Positions 24,683-33,589 of a DNA stretch of 64,000 bases are shown piece by piece. Positions within the stretch are counted from its first letter, which is position 1; each line of letters begins with the position of its first letter. Location: NCBI GenBank assembly GCA_017577405.1, contig PIUA01000021.1:167002-231001 (forward strand). Reading direction: 5' to 3'. The DNA is from Bacillota bacterium. GTDB lineage: Bacteria; Bacillota; Limnochordia; Limnochordales; Limnochordaceae. Below the pieces are notes generated by a model. The model was not told the origin of the DNA and did not search any database. It worked only from the letters and a program-made list of their open reading frames with translations. The translations under genes and the position numbers were made by a program.

Positions 24683-26582
24683 CCCGCCCCAGCGGGGGCG
24701 GGGTGGGCCGGTAGACCAGGAGGCGGAGGCTGTTGGCGATCACCGCCAGCACGCTGCCCTGGTGGACGAGCATGGCCCACCCCAGGTGGCCGTGGCCCGA
24801 GAGGACGGCCCCCAGCAGCACGACCGCGGTGAGGATGGCCAGGGCCAGGTTCTGCCCGATGATCCGCCGGATGGTCCGGGCGAGGTCGATGGCCAGGGGA
24901 ACCTGGGTGATCTCGTCCCGGGCCAGCACCACGTCGGCCACGCCTTTGGCCAGGTCGGTCCCCTCCAGGCCCATGGCGAAGGCCACCTCCGCCCGGGCCA
25001 GGGCCGGCCCATCATTCACCCCGTCGCCCACCATGCCCACCCGGTGCCCCCGGGCGACCAGGCGGGCCACTGCCTCGTCTTTCTCCGCGGGGAGCATACC
25101 GCCCCGGGCCTCATCCAGGGCCAGGGCCCGCCCCACCGCCTCCACCGCCGCGGGCCGGTCGCCGGAGAGGATGGCCAGCCGGCCGACCCCCAGGTGGCGG
25201 AGCCAGGCGAGCGCGGCGGGCGCCTCGGGGCGGAGGGTGTCCTCCAAGGCGAGGAGCCCGATGAGCCGGCCCTCGACCGCCACCATGACCGGGCTCCGGC
25301 CGGCCTCCTCTTCCCGCGCCAGGAGCGCCTGGGCCTCGGGGGGCACCGCCACCTGAGCTTCCGCCATGAGCCGGGGGCTGCCCACCAGGACCGGGCGGGC
25401 GGGGCCAGAAGCCCGGCCTGGGGGACGCACCCGGGCCTGGAGCCCCCGCCCGGGGAGAACCTCCAGCGCCTCCACCTCCCACGGCGGGTGGGGACCGGCG
25501 GCGGCCAGGACCGCCTGGGCCAAGGGGTGCTCGGAGCGGGCCTCCAGGGCGGCGGCCACCTCCAGCACCTGCTGGGGCGCCCACCCCCCGAAGCCGTGGA
25601 CCTGGCTCACCCGAGGCCGGCCCTCGGTCAGGGTCCCCGTTTTGTCGAAGAGGAGGGTGTCCAGGCGGGCCAGGGACTCCACCGCGGAGGCCCGCCGGAG
25701 GAGAACCCCGTGCCGGGCGGCCACGGCCAGCCCGCTCATGAGGGCCACGGGCGCGGCCATCACCAGCGCGCCGGGGCAGGCGACCACCAGAAGGGTGAGG
25801 GAGAGGTGCAGGTCGCGGGTGAGCGCCAGGCTGGCCGCGGCCAGGAGCAGCACCAGGGGCGTGTAGACCCGACCCACCCGGTCCAGCACCTCCTGCACCC
25901 GGGGCTTGGCCTCCTGGGCCTCCAGGATTAGATCCAGCACCCGCTGGAAGGTGCTCTCCGCCCCCACCCGGGTCGCCTCCACCTCCAGGTAACCCACCTG
26001 GACCAGGCTGCCCGCGATGACCGAGTCCCCAGGCTCCACGTCCAGGGGGATGGACTCGCCCGTCACCCGGGAGGTGTCCACGCTGGCCCGGCCCGTGACC
26101 ACCCGGCCATCGACGACCACCTTCTCCCCCGACCGGATCCGGACCCGATCCCCCGGGCGGATGGCCTCGACGGGTACCTCCTCCCAGCCGCCTTCCTTCA
26201 AGACCTGGGCCCGCTCGGGCATCCAGGCCATCAGCTCTTCCAGCGCCCGCCGGGTGCGGGCCAGGCTGGCTCCCTCCAGGAGGCCCCCCAAACTGTAGAG
26301 GACCGTCACCGCGGCGGCCTCCCAGGCCTCGCCCAGGAGGATGGCGCCCGCCGCGGCCAGGGTGACCAGCCCGTCGATGCTCAGGGAGCGGAAGCGCACG
26401 GCCCGCCACGCCCGGAGCGCGATGGGGGTCCCGGCGATGAGGGCGGCGGCGATCATCCCCGCCTGGGAGAAGGTGCTGAAGCCTGCCCGGCCCGCCGCCC
26501 ACGCCAACAGGGTGAGGGCCCCGGCCAGGGCCGGCCCCAGCCAGGGAGGCCGGGAACGGATCTGGGGCAGCTGGGCCGTCAT
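24609..26582 (-). CDS. P1B-type heavy-metal-translocating ATPase (CPG variant)
   Basis: 657 residues. It has actuator TGES, phosphorylation site DKTGTLTEG, SEHPLA (the P1B-specific HP motif) and GDGVNDGPALA, so it is a heavy-metal ATPase. The membrane metal motif reads ACPGALVMAAP, i.e. CPG, not the common CPC. The last helix carries LVHQGSVLAVIANSLRLL. It has no N-terminal HMA domain of its own; that is supplied by the small gene upstream, whose stop overlaps this ATG (ATGA). The metal is not predictable. I reject the 60-residue upstream extension in the track. A Pro/Ala-rich tail overlaps the Crp gene antisense. Confidence 0.88.
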   Translation of the reverse strand: MTAQLPQIRSRPPWLGPALAGALTLLAWAAGRAGFSTFSQAGMIAAALIAGTPIALRAWRAVRFRSLSIDGLVTLAAAGAILLGEAWEAAAVTVLYSLGGLLEGASLARTRRALEELMAWMPERAQVLKEGGWEEVPVEAIRPGDRVRIRSGEKVVVDGRVVTGRASVDTSRVTGESIPLDVEPGDSVIAGSLVQVGYLEVEATRVGAESTFQRVLDLILEAQEAKPRVQEVLDRVGRVYTPLVLLLAAASLALTRDLHLSLTLLVVACPGALVMAAPVALMSGLAVAARHGVLLRRASAVESLARLDTLLFDKTGTLTEGRPRVSQVHGFGGWAPQQVLEVAAALEARSEHPLAQAVLAAAGPHPPWEVEALEVLPGRGLQARVRPPGRASGPARPVLVGSPRLMAEAQVAVPPEAQALLAREEEAGRSPVMVAVEGRLIGLLALEDTLRPEAPAALAWLRHLGVGRLAILSGDRPAAVEAVGRALALDEARGGMLPAEKDEAVARLVARGHRVGMVGDGVNDGPALARAEVAFAMGLEGTDLAKGVADVVLARDEITQVPLAIDLARTIRRIIGQNLALAILTAVVLLGAVLSGHGHLGWAMLVHQGSVLAVIANSLRLLVYRPTPPPLGRVNASAPARPAWPDPAPGSAPVPDR

Positions 26583-26827
26583 CGGGGCTCCTCCTGAGCC
26601 GCCACCACCGTGTACCCCAGCTGCCGGACCCGCTCGGCCACCTCGTCGGCCCCCGGGCCATCCTGGGCCAGGTCCACCACCAGCCGCTGGGAGCCAAACT
26701 GCAGGCGCGCCGCCCGCACCCCCGCCATCCGGCGGACGGTCCCCTCGATGCGGGCCACACACGAGGGGCAGGTCAACCCCGTCAGTTGAATGACACCCCG
26801 GCGCTCCACACCCTGGGTCTGAGCCAT
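26579..26827 (-). CDS. Heavy-metal-associated (HMA) domain protein / metallochaperone
   Basis: 82 residues forming one HMA domain. GLTCPSCVARIEGTV contains the CxxC metal-binding pair, and a VRQLGYTVV strand closes the fold. ATG 26827 has an AGGAGG site. It is translationally coupled to the P1B ATPase, so it probably delivers the metal or acts as its detached N-terminal domain. Confidence 0.88.
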   Translation of the reverse strand: MAQTQGVERRGVIQLTGLTCPSCVARIEGTVRRMAGVRAARLQFGSQRLVVDLAQDGPGADEVAERVRQLGYTVVAAQEEPR

Positions 26828-26932
26828 CGTCCCCAACCTCCTCACGGTAGATGCGGGCCGCCCCGGAAAGCCCTGGGGCCGCCCGGCGCCTCCATGGTAC
26901 GGGGGAAGGGTGGGGATAAGCGAGGACTTAGG

Positions 26933-27646
26933 TCACACCCGCCAGCGGGGAGGGGCCTCCTCGCCGGCGAGGGCCCGGAGGCCCTCCCAGTCCCGCAGGT
27001 GGACCTGTCGCCCGTCCACCTGGAGGAGGCCCAGGTCCTGAAGGCGCCGCAGGGAGCGGCTCAGGCTCTCCCGGGCGCAGCCCAAGAGCCGGGCCGTCTC
27101 CGCCCGGGAGAAGGGGATCTGGAAGGTGGCCGCGCCCCCGGAGAGGCGGAGGAAGAGGCTGGCCACCCGCTCGTCCACGCTTTGGGTGGCGAGGCTGCCC
27201 GCCATCCGGGTGGTCTCGTCCAGGAGGCGGGCCAGCTCCCGCAGCAGGTCCCAGCCCAGCTCGGGCCAGGTCTCCACCGCCCGGCGGAGGGCGGCCCCGT
27301 CCAGAATGCAGGCCTCCACCGGCTCCACCGCCCGGACCTCGCCGGGCGTGGGGCGGCCGGTGAAGAGGGCCATCTCACCGAAGAACTCCCCGGGGCCCAG
27401 GAAGCGGAGGACCTGCTCCCGGCCCCCGGGGGAGGTGACCGCGTGGCGGGCCAGGCCGGCGGCCAGGATGGTCAGGTGGGTCGCCTCCTCGCCCGGGGTG
27501 AGGAGCTGGCCCGGGGCGTAGTGCCGGTGCCTTAGCTCCCGGGCCAGGTGCTCCCGGGCCGAGGCGGGCAGGCGGGCGAAGACGGGCACCCGCTCAATGC
27601 AGCTCTGGCGGCTCAAGGGCACGGGGGGCTCAGGGCCCAGCGGCAT
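26933..27646 (-). CDS. Crp/Fnr-family transcription regulator 2
   Basis: 237 residues. The N-terminal LSRQSCIERVPVFARLP is followed by a cyclic-nucleotide-type sensor domain (HAVTSPGGREQVLRFLGPGEFFGEMALF) and a helix-turn-helix (FSRAETARLLGCARESLSRSLRRLQDLGLL). A single N-terminal Cys and one in the HTH are the only cysteines, so a FNR-type 4Fe-4S cluster is unlikely. ATG 27646 follows AAGGAGG. It lies upstream of the HMA/ATPase pair on the same strand with a 105-nt gap, so it may regulate metal export. It is the second Crp/Fnr gene bordering this operon. Confidence 0.88.
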   Translation of the reverse strand: MPLGPEPPVPLSRQSCIERVPVFARLPASAREHLARELRHRHYAPGQLLTPGEEATHLTILAAGLARHAVTSPGGREQVLRFLGPGEFFGEMALFTGRPTPGEVRAVEPVEACILDGAALRRAVETWPELGWDLLRELARLLDETTRMAGSLATQSVDERVASLFLRLSGGAATFQIPFSRAETARLLGCARESLSRSLRRLQDLGLLQVDGRQVHLRDWEGLRALAGEEAPPRWRV

Positions 27647-27720
27647 GGGCACCACCTCCTTGGGTTCATGATGATCTTTTCGGCCTGAACGCTCCCGGCC
27701 CTGGGGTACGGGGACCGGCC

Positions 27721-27749
27721 TTGTGGCGCCGGGAGCCATGGGCTACACT
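27721..27749 (+). promoter_or_regulatory. Promoter for pepT
   Basis: TTGTGG, 17-nt spacer, TACACT. It lies about 55 nt before the pepT start. Confidence 0.55.
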
Positions 27750-27804
27750 GCAAGCAAGTGGCCACGATGGCGGCCGCGGCTGGATGGGAGGGGAAGAGGC
27801 AGCG

Positions 27805-29067
27805 ATGGACCGGAATCAGTTGCTCCACGAAGGTGTGGTGGCCAAGTTCCTCCGCTACGTCCAGGTGGAGACCACCTCCGCGGAGGAGCCGCAGACCATC
27901 CCCAGCACGCCAGGCCAGTGGGAGCTGGCCCGGATGCTGGCCGCGGAGTTGCAGGCCATGGGCTTGACCGATGTGGAGGTGGATGAGCACGCCTTCGTCA
28001 CCGCCACCCTACCCGCCCGGGGGGCGGAGCATGCGCCCGTCATCGGTTTTCTCGCCCACATGGACACCAGCCCCGCCGCACCGGGCAGGAACGTGAAGCC
28101 CATCCTGCACCGGGCCTACCCCGGCGGGCCGATCCAGCTTCCCGCGGGTCCCGTCCTCCGGGAGGAGGAGCAGCCCCTCCTCCGGGAGGTGATTGGCCAC
28201 GACCTGATCACGTCCAGCGGCGACACCCTCTTGGGGGCCGACAACAAGGCGGGGATCGCGGTGATCATGGAGGCCCTGGCCCGCCTCCTCAGGGATCCCA
28301 GCCACATCCACGGGACCTTGCGAATCGCGTTCACCCCGGATGAGGAGAACGGGAGCGGCATTGCCCTCTTCGACCCCGCCCGCTTCGGGGCTGTGGCGGC
28401 CTACACCGTCGATGGCGGCCCCTTGGGGGAGTTGGAGTGGGAGAACTTCAACGCCCTCAACCTGCGGGTGGTGATCGAAGGGCGGGCCGCGCACACAGGC
28501 ACCGCGCGGGGAACCATGATCAACAGCCTCCACCTGGCAGCCCAGCTCATTGGGAGCGTGCCGGCCACGGCCCGACCCGAGACCACCCTGGGGAGGGAGG
28601 GCTTCATCCACGTGGACCGGATCGAGGGTTCGGTGGAGCGGGTGGCCATGGTCTGGCTCTTGCGGGACTTCACCGCTTCGGGGCTGGACGCCAAGCGGCA
28701 GTGGCTGGAACGGGCGGTGGAGGCGCTCCGCCTGGCCCACCCGGGCTGCCGGATCACGGTGGAGGCGTTGGGCGGGTACCGGAACATGCGGGAGGTGCTG
28801 GAGACCTTCCCGGAGGTGGTGGAGCGAGCCCGCCAAGCCTACCGGGATGTGGGGGTGGAGCCCGTGGAGCTCCCCATCCGGGGCGGCACCGACGGCGCTC
28901 AGCTGACTCACATGGGGCTGCCCACGCCCAACCTGTTCACCGGGGGGGTCAACTTCCACTCACGGACCGAGTGGGTTTCAGTCCAGTGGATGGAGAAGGC
29001 GGTGGAGGTCCTCCTCGCCCTGGCCCGCCGCTGGGCGGAGAGCCCGGCGCCCCAGGCTCGCCCTTGA
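27805..29067 (+). CDS. pepT: Peptidase T (tripeptide aminopeptidase)
   Basis: A 420-residue M20-family zinc aminopeptidase that removes N-terminal residues from tripeptides in the cytoplasm. Metal and catalytic residues are all present: FLAHMDTS (His-x-Asp), GADNKAG (bridging Asp), FTPDEENGSG (catalytic and metal Glu), RGGTDGA, and FHSRTEW (C-terminal His). The dimerisation domain follows AAHTGTARGTMINS. ATG 27805 has an AGAGG site; the track ORF begins 28 codons earlier. It has its own promoter and looks monocistronic. Confidence 0.95.
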   Translation: MDRNQLLHEGVVAKFLRYVQVETTSAEEPQTIPSTPGQWELARMLAAELQAMGLTDVEVDEHAFVTATLPARGAEHAPVIGFLAHMDTSPAAPGRNVKPILHRAYPGGPIQLPAGPVLREEEQPLLREVIGHDLITSSGDTLLGADNKAGIAVIMEALARLLRDPSHIHGTLRIAFTPDEENGSGIALFDPARFGAVAAYTVDGGPLGELEWENFNALNLRVVIEGRAAHTGTARGTMINSLHLAAQLIGSVPATARPETTLGREGFIHVDRIEGSVERVAMVWLLRDFTASGLDAKRQWLERAVEALRLAHPGCRITVEALGGYRNMREVLETFPEVVERARQAYRDVGVEPVELPIRGGTDGAQLTHMGLPTPNLFTGGVNFHSRTEWVSVQWMEKAVEVLLALARRWAESPAPQARP

Positions 29068-29229
29068 GCAGGGGGCGGGGGAGGGCCCGGCGAAGAAGAC
29101 CCCAGTTCCGTCCCGGGTTGAGGACGGCATGAAACCGGGCTGCCCTGGAGAGAAAGAAGGAGTGCAACCAGGGTCGCAGAACCTGGGAGTCGGAAGGGGT
29201 AGCTTGGTTCCTGGAAGGGGGGGTTCGCT

Positions 29230-29463
<234 letters not shown>

Positions 29464-29514
29464 GGAACCCTTCTCGGGAACGGAGGGCTTGCCGCTTCCG
29501 TTTCCACCATGCAG

Positions 29515-29546
29515 GGCGCCTTCCCGCCGGAAGGCGCCTTTTGTTT
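29515..29546 (+). terminator. Intrinsic terminator after the ferredoxin gene
   Basis: 10-bp perfect stem GGCGCCTTCC/GGAAGGCGCC, loop CGCC, then TTTTGTTT. Confidence 0.9.
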
Positions 29547-29583
29547 CCCCCACACCAAGGCCCGGTGCCCAGGCTGAGGGAAC

Positions 29584-30660
29584 CTAACGGCGCAGCTCGC
29601 CCAGGGCCTGCCGGCTCAAGGCGGCCAGGAGCGTCACGCCCGCCACGCCCATCAGGGTGTAGAGGTTCCGGACCAGGGCCGCCAGGCCCACCTGGGCCAT
29701 CAGCCAAGCCAGGACGCTGACGGCCAGGGTGGTGGTCCTCCACCGAGAGACGGCCCCGCGGGCCGGACCGCGGGGAGGGGCCGGGCGTGGGAAGGGGGAG
29801 CGGTCCAGCCGGGCCACCAGCCCAAAGAGATTGGCCACCGCGGTGGTGAAGATCTCGGCCAGGAGGACCAGGCTGTAGGCGGGACCCAGCCCCGGGGCCA
29901 GCCGGGTGGCCAGGAGGACCATGGGCAGCTCTGTCTCCTGGAGCACCTGGGGTTCCAAGGTGAAGAGGCTGAAGTGGATGGCCAGGGCCCCGCTGGCCAG
30001 GATGGCGGCCCCCACGAGGGCCCCCGGCAGCAGGGCCTGGCGGGGGCTGGCCCGCCCCAGGGGCCCCAGCACCCCCACCGCGAGGATCAGGTTGTACGAT
30101 CCGTACGCCACGGCGGCGAGAGGCCAAGCCGGGAGCACCGCGGGGGCGGGTGGGGCCCACCCCGGATCCAGGGGGTGGGTGGCCAGGTTGCCGAGGGCCA
30201 CCAGGAGCACGGCGCCCAGCAACCAGGGGACCACCGCCGCGATGGTCCGGACCACCCCGTCGAGGCCGAAGAGGACCGCCGTCGCCGCCCCGGCCACCAA
30301 GAGGGCAGAGCCCGCCGGGGCGGGTAGCCCCAGCTGCTCGCGGGCGACGGCCCCCGCGCCGGCCGCCATGGCTGCCAGGCCGCCCAAGAGGAAGAGGAGC
30401 AGGAGCCCATCGAGGAGGGCGGCCAGCGGGGGGGTGGCGAGCCCCGTCAGGAGCTCCCGGTGGGAGCGGGCCTGGAAGCGGGCGCCCGCCCGCAGGATCA
30501 GGTAGCCATAGCCCGCGAGAAGGGCCCCGGCCAAACCCACCCCCCAGCCGGCCTGCAGCCCGTAGAGCCCGAAGAACTGGAGGATCTCCTGCCCCGACGC
30601 GAAGCCCGCGCCGACCACCGTGCCGGCGAAGGCGGCCCCTACCCGGAGGGCGGCCCCCAT
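29584..30660 (-). CDS. YkvI-like membrane protein (putative secondary transporter)
   Basis: 358 residues with about ten hydrophobic segments. The start of the first helix, GTVVGAGFASGQEILQFFGLYG, matches the signature of the YkvI family (COG3949), which is related to the LeuT-fold transporters but has no assigned substrate. I favour ATG 30660 (GGGAG upstream) over ATG 30693, whose upstream region has no ribosome binding site. It is followed by the ferredoxin terminator in the opposite direction and appears monocistronic. Confidence 0.75.
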   Translation of the reverse strand: MGAALRVGAAFAGTVVGAGFASGQEILQFFGLYGLQAGWGVGLAGALLAGYGYLILRAGARFQARSHRELLTGLATPPLAALLDGLLLLFLLGGLAAMAAGAGAVAREQLGLPAPAGSALLVAGAATAVLFGLDGVVRTIAAVVPWLLGAVLLVALGNLATHPLDPGWAPPAPAVLPAWPLAAVAYGSYNLILAVGVLGPLGRASPRQALLPGALVGAAILASGALAIHFSLFTLEPQVLQETELPMVLLATRLAPGLGPAYSLVLLAEIFTTAVANLFGLVARLDRSPFPRPAPPRGPARGAVSRWRTTTLAVSVLAWLMAQVGLAALVRNLYTLMGVAGVTLLAALSRQALGELRR

Positions 30661-30736
30661 GATCTCCCTGCCCCTGGTGGTGTTGCCGGCCATGGTCCAG
30701 CATACGCCGGGGGCAGGGGGCTAGCACGGTTGGGGC

Positions 30737-31366
30737 CTAGAAGCCGCCGAAGATGAGGCCGATGCGGAAACCTGGCCGCTGGATGGCCCTCAGATCACCC
30801 AGCGCGGCGCTGCTCCCCATGGGGATGGGGAAGGTGTAGGTGACCCCGACCTGGGCCGTCCCCAGCTGGCCCAGCCCGAACTCGATGGCCGCCTCCGGCC
30901 GGAAGAGGAGGAAGGCGAGCCGCTCGGGCTGGGACCCGTGCTGCAGGGAGGCCATCCCGAGACCGAAGAGGACGCCGAGGCTGGTCCGTGGGGTGACCGC
31001 CGGGAAGGCCCCCTGGGCCCCGGGCAGGTACGCGGCGTGGATGCCGCCGTAGCTGAGGCTGAAGCTGGGGCCGTCCCCCGTTGGGGCCGTCTGGCCCGCC
31101 GCGCCGTACCCGCCCACCCGCCAGGCCTGGTGTCGGCCGAAGCCGCCCCCACCCTGGAGCACCAGCATCTCGGGGAGGGCGGGGAGGCCCAATTCCGCCG
31201 GGTCGATGAGGAGGAGCTCCACCATGGGCCCGCCCCCACCGGTGAGGAGCCCCTGGGCCCCAACCGATCCGGCCGCGGTCAGGACCAGGAGGACGATGCC
31301 CGCCGCGGCGAGGAGCGCTGCAGCCTTGCCCCGGCCGCGGGCGGTGGATGCTGCCAAGACCGCCAT
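30737..31366 (-). CDS. Exported protein with barrel-like C-terminal signature, unknown function
   Basis: 209 residues. The signal peptide (AALLAAAGIVLLVLTAAGSVGAQ) is followed by a Gly-rich mature part with alternating strands. The last residues are RPGFRIGLIFGGF, ending in Phe as outer-membrane barrel proteins do for recognition by BamA. The size would suit an 8-strand barrel. The start is ATG 31366 with GGAGG at 9 nt. Not recognised as a named family. It may indicate an outer membrane. Confidence 0.65.
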   Translation of the reverse strand: MAVLAASTARGRGKAAALLAAAGIVLLVLTAAGSVGAQGLLTGGGGPMVELLLIDPAELGLPALPEMLVLQGGGGFGRHQAWRVGGYGAAGQTAPTGDGPSFSLSYGGIHAAYLPGAQGAFPAVTPRTSLGVLFGLGMASLQHGSQPERLAFLLFRPEAAIEFGLGQLGTAQVGVTYTFPIPMGSSAALGDLRAIQRPGFRIGLIFGGF

Positions 31367-31480
31367 GATCCATGCCTCCTTCCCGATGCGCGCCCAGGCG
31401 CACCGGTCGATGGTCGCCGCCTTAGCTATCGGTCGGGGCGGGGCGGAGATGAAGGCTGGCGAGGGGCGCAGGCCTCGGGG

Positions 31481-32158
31481 TCAAGGAGCGTCCGACCAGG
31501 AGAAGCCGTGGTAGCGCAGGGTGAGGGTGAGGCCCCACGGGGAGACCCGGATCTCTTGGTTGCGGACCACCTGGTGTCCCAGCTCCAAGCCGTACTCCAG
31601 GGTGGAGTCGATGCTCCCCCACCAGTAGGTGAGGGCGATGCGCCGCAACTCCCCTGTCTTCAGCGAGATCCAGATGGAGCCCTTCTGGGCGCCGGAGGCT
31701 CCTTCTTTCAGGGTGCCTTGGAACAGGGCTTGGGGTTCCCCCTCGAGGAGCTCCACGCCCACAAAGTTGAAATCGAAGTCGGCCAGGTAGGTCCGGGCGT
31801 CGCGGAGGACCGTCTCAATCTCCCGGGGAACGAAGGCGGGCGCCTTCTCCACGCTGACCACCGCCCGCGGGCCTTGCTGCTCCACCGTGGCCACGAAGGG
31901 CGCCCGGAGACCCACCAGGGAGACGTGCCCATCCACCTGGAAGCGAACCCCTCCTTGATCGAGAGGCCGCCGCTCGATGAGTTGCTCCAGAATCTGGTAG
32001 GCCTCGCCTGGGTCCAGGGTGAACGGGTCGGGGGCTTGGGCGCTCACCCGGCCCACCCCGCCCAGCCCGACCAGAGCCAGGGCCAGGAGGGCGGCCAGCC
32101 AGCCTTGGCAAACGCCCCGGGCCGTCCTTCGGGTCTGAGGGAGTTGGGCCCTCCTCAC
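31481..32158 (-). CDS. Exported protein of unknown function
   Basis: 225 residues. The signal peptide is ...GWLAALLALALVGLGGVGRVSAQAP. The mature ~185 residues are beta-rich (FQVDGHVSLVGL, RAVVSVEKAP, GSIWISLKTGELRRIALTYW). The strand pattern is loosely like LolA-fold proteins, but I cannot assign it. GTG 32158 follows GGAGGGAAGG. The longer track ORF (from 32272) would start upstream of the predicted -10 element and is unlikely. There are no Cys residues in the mature protein. Confidence 0.65.
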   Translation of the reverse strand: MRRAQLPQTRRTARGVCQGWLAALLALALVGLGGVGRVSAQAPDPFTLDPGEAYQILEQLIERRPLDQGGVRFQVDGHVSLVGLRAPFVATVEQQGPRAVVSVEKAPAFVPREIETVLRDARTYLADFDFNFVGVELLEGEPQALFQGTLKEGASGAQKGSIWISLKTGELRRIALTYWWGSIDSTLEYGLELGHQVVRNQEIRVSPWGLTLTLRYHGFSWSDAP

Positions 32159-32199
32159 GCCTTCCCTCCTCGCCACGGGCTTGGGCGTCTTGCGCCGCC

Positions 32200-32208
32200 A
32201 GTATAGCA
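32200..32208 (-). promoter_or_regulatory. Extended -10 promoter for the exported unknown protein
   Basis: Minus-strand TGCTATACT, an extended -10. There is no clear -35. The start point would be about 35 nt before GTG 32158. Confidence 0.45.
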
Positions 32209-32268
32209 TACAGGTCCGAGAAGAGAGAAGATGGTGGCAAAAGGCTGGGAGAGGGACGGGCCGGGGCC

Positions 32269-32778
32269 TCATCCGGCGGCGCGGGTCGTCCGGGGCAGGG
32301 CGAGGCCCGGCAGCCCCAGGCCCGGGGGGAAGGCCTCGCCCTCGCCGGCCCGGAGGGCGGCCCCCACCTGGGTGGCCATGGGTTCTTCGATCATCTGAAG
32401 GTAGGCCTCCAGAGAGACGGGGATCTGGAGGGCCTGGAGGATCCGGAAGCCCCGCACGAAGGCGGAGCGCTCGATCTCCCAGGGCACCTGGGACCAGTGG
32501 TGGTGGCGGATCCGCTCCAGCTCCTGGGGCTTTTCGTCAAAATCGAGGACATGGCCCAGCTCGTGGGCAAGAATGACCACCAGGAAGGAGAGGGATTGGC
32601 GGCTCAGATCGGGGGTCCAGACATCGAGAATCCGCTCCTCCGGATGGTAGAGCCACTGCTCCCGGACCTGGCCCGGCCGCAGGCGGACCCCCAGGGCCTG
32701 AAAGGAGCGGAGCAGCCGGAGGATGTACTGGTTTCTGGGAAACTGGCCCATCAGGTTGTCGGTCGGGTGCGGGCTCAT
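32269..32778 (-). CDS. Putative zinc metallopeptidase-like protein (HELGH)
   Basis: 169 residues. The central helix ILAHELGHVLDFD carries the HExxH zincin motif, preceded by SRQSLSFLVV. A family-level assignment is not possible, although the motif and size recall small ImmA/IrrE-like or SprT-like proteases. The third metal ligand is not obvious. There is no signal peptide. ATG 32778 has a GAGGAGG site at 8 nt; the upstream extension in the track is rejected. It is divergent from the DUF1992 gene. Confidence 0.6.
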   Translation of the reverse strand: MSPHPTDNLMGQFPRNQYILRLLRSFQALGVRLRPGQVREQWLYHPEERILDVWTPDLSRQSLSFLVVILAHELGHVLDFDEKPQELERIRHHHWSQVPWEIERSAFVRGFRILQALQIPVSLEAYLQMIEEPMATQVGAALRAGEGEAFPPGLGLPGLALPRTTRAAG

Positions 32779-32983
32779 GGCCGGGCCTCCTCGAAGGTTT
32801 CCAGAGCCTTCGGCCTCCAAGGGACCGCCTCCTGGTGCCGCGGGGTGGCAATGGCTGCCAGGGGGCCGCAGGATCCTCGGAGAGGGGGCGCCGCCCGCCG
32901 GGCTGGGTCCGGGCTGGGCAAAGGAGGGATGGCTGGTGGGTTGGGGTCCCTTCCCCTTTCCCGGGGAATCGGAGGTCGATTGG

Positions 32984-33589
32984 GTGGCCCTGGTGGCCGA
33001 AGCCCGGATCGAAGAGGCCATGAAAGAAGGCCGTTTTGACAACCTTCCAGGCCGGGGAAAGCCCCTCCAGCTGAAAGAGTACCCCTTCGTGCCGGCCCGG
33101 CTGCGGGTTCCTTACAAGATCCTGCACGACGCGGGGTTGGCCCCGGCCTGGATCCAACGGAGCCAGACCCTGGCCGAGCTGGAGGAGCGGATCGGCCAGG
33201 TGATGGAAGAACACCTGGCCTGGCTAGCCCGGGAGCGGGAGGCCCAGGAGCGCCTGGCGGCCCAAGGGACGGCCTCAAGCCGGGAGCAGGCCCGGGCCCG
33301 CCTGGAGCTGGCCCGTCGGGCCCACGGACACGCCGTCGCCCAGGTCCGGGAGCTGATGGAGGCCCGCAACCGAGCCCTCGACCAGTTCAACCAGATGGTC
33401 CCCAACATCCTCTGGCAGAAGGGGCGCTGGTCCATCCCCGAACGGCTGGCCCGGTTCGAGGCGGCGTGCCGCGACGCCTTCCCCGGGCTGACGGCGGGGG
33501 CTGGCCCTCCCTCGTCGGCGGCAACGCCCCCGCCCGGTACCCCCCTGCCCCCGTCAGGCGGGGGTCCAGAGGGTGAAGGGGATGGCTGA
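32984..33589 (+). CDS. DUF1992 (DnaJ subfamily C member 28-like) protein
   Basis: 201 residues. The N-terminal VAEARIEEAMKEGRFDNLPGRGKPL is the strongly conserved DUF1992 motif, also found in eukaryotic DNAJC28. A helical coiled region follows, ending in a Pro/Gly-rich tail. Function is unknown and there is no J-domain. The track ORF starts 87 codons earlier. GTG 32984 follows CGGAGG at 9 nt and places the conserved motif at the N-terminus as in relatives. The 3' end overlaps that of the sugar kinase gene by 36 bp. Confidence 0.8.
   Translation: MALVAEARIEEAMKEGRFDNLPGRGKPLQLKEYPFVPARLRVPYKILHDAGLAPAWIQRSQTLAELEERIGQVMEEHLAWLAREREAQERLAAQGTASSREQARARLELARRAHGHAVAQVRELMEARNRALDQFNQMVPNILWQKGRWSIPERLARFEAACRDAFPGLTAGAGPPSSAATPPPGTPLPPSGGGPEGEGDG

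Noticed and set aside
26828-26932. FNR/CRP box upstream of the HMA/ATPase genes
   Set aside because: No TTGAT-N4-ATCAA or TGTGA-N6-TCACA-like site could be seen.
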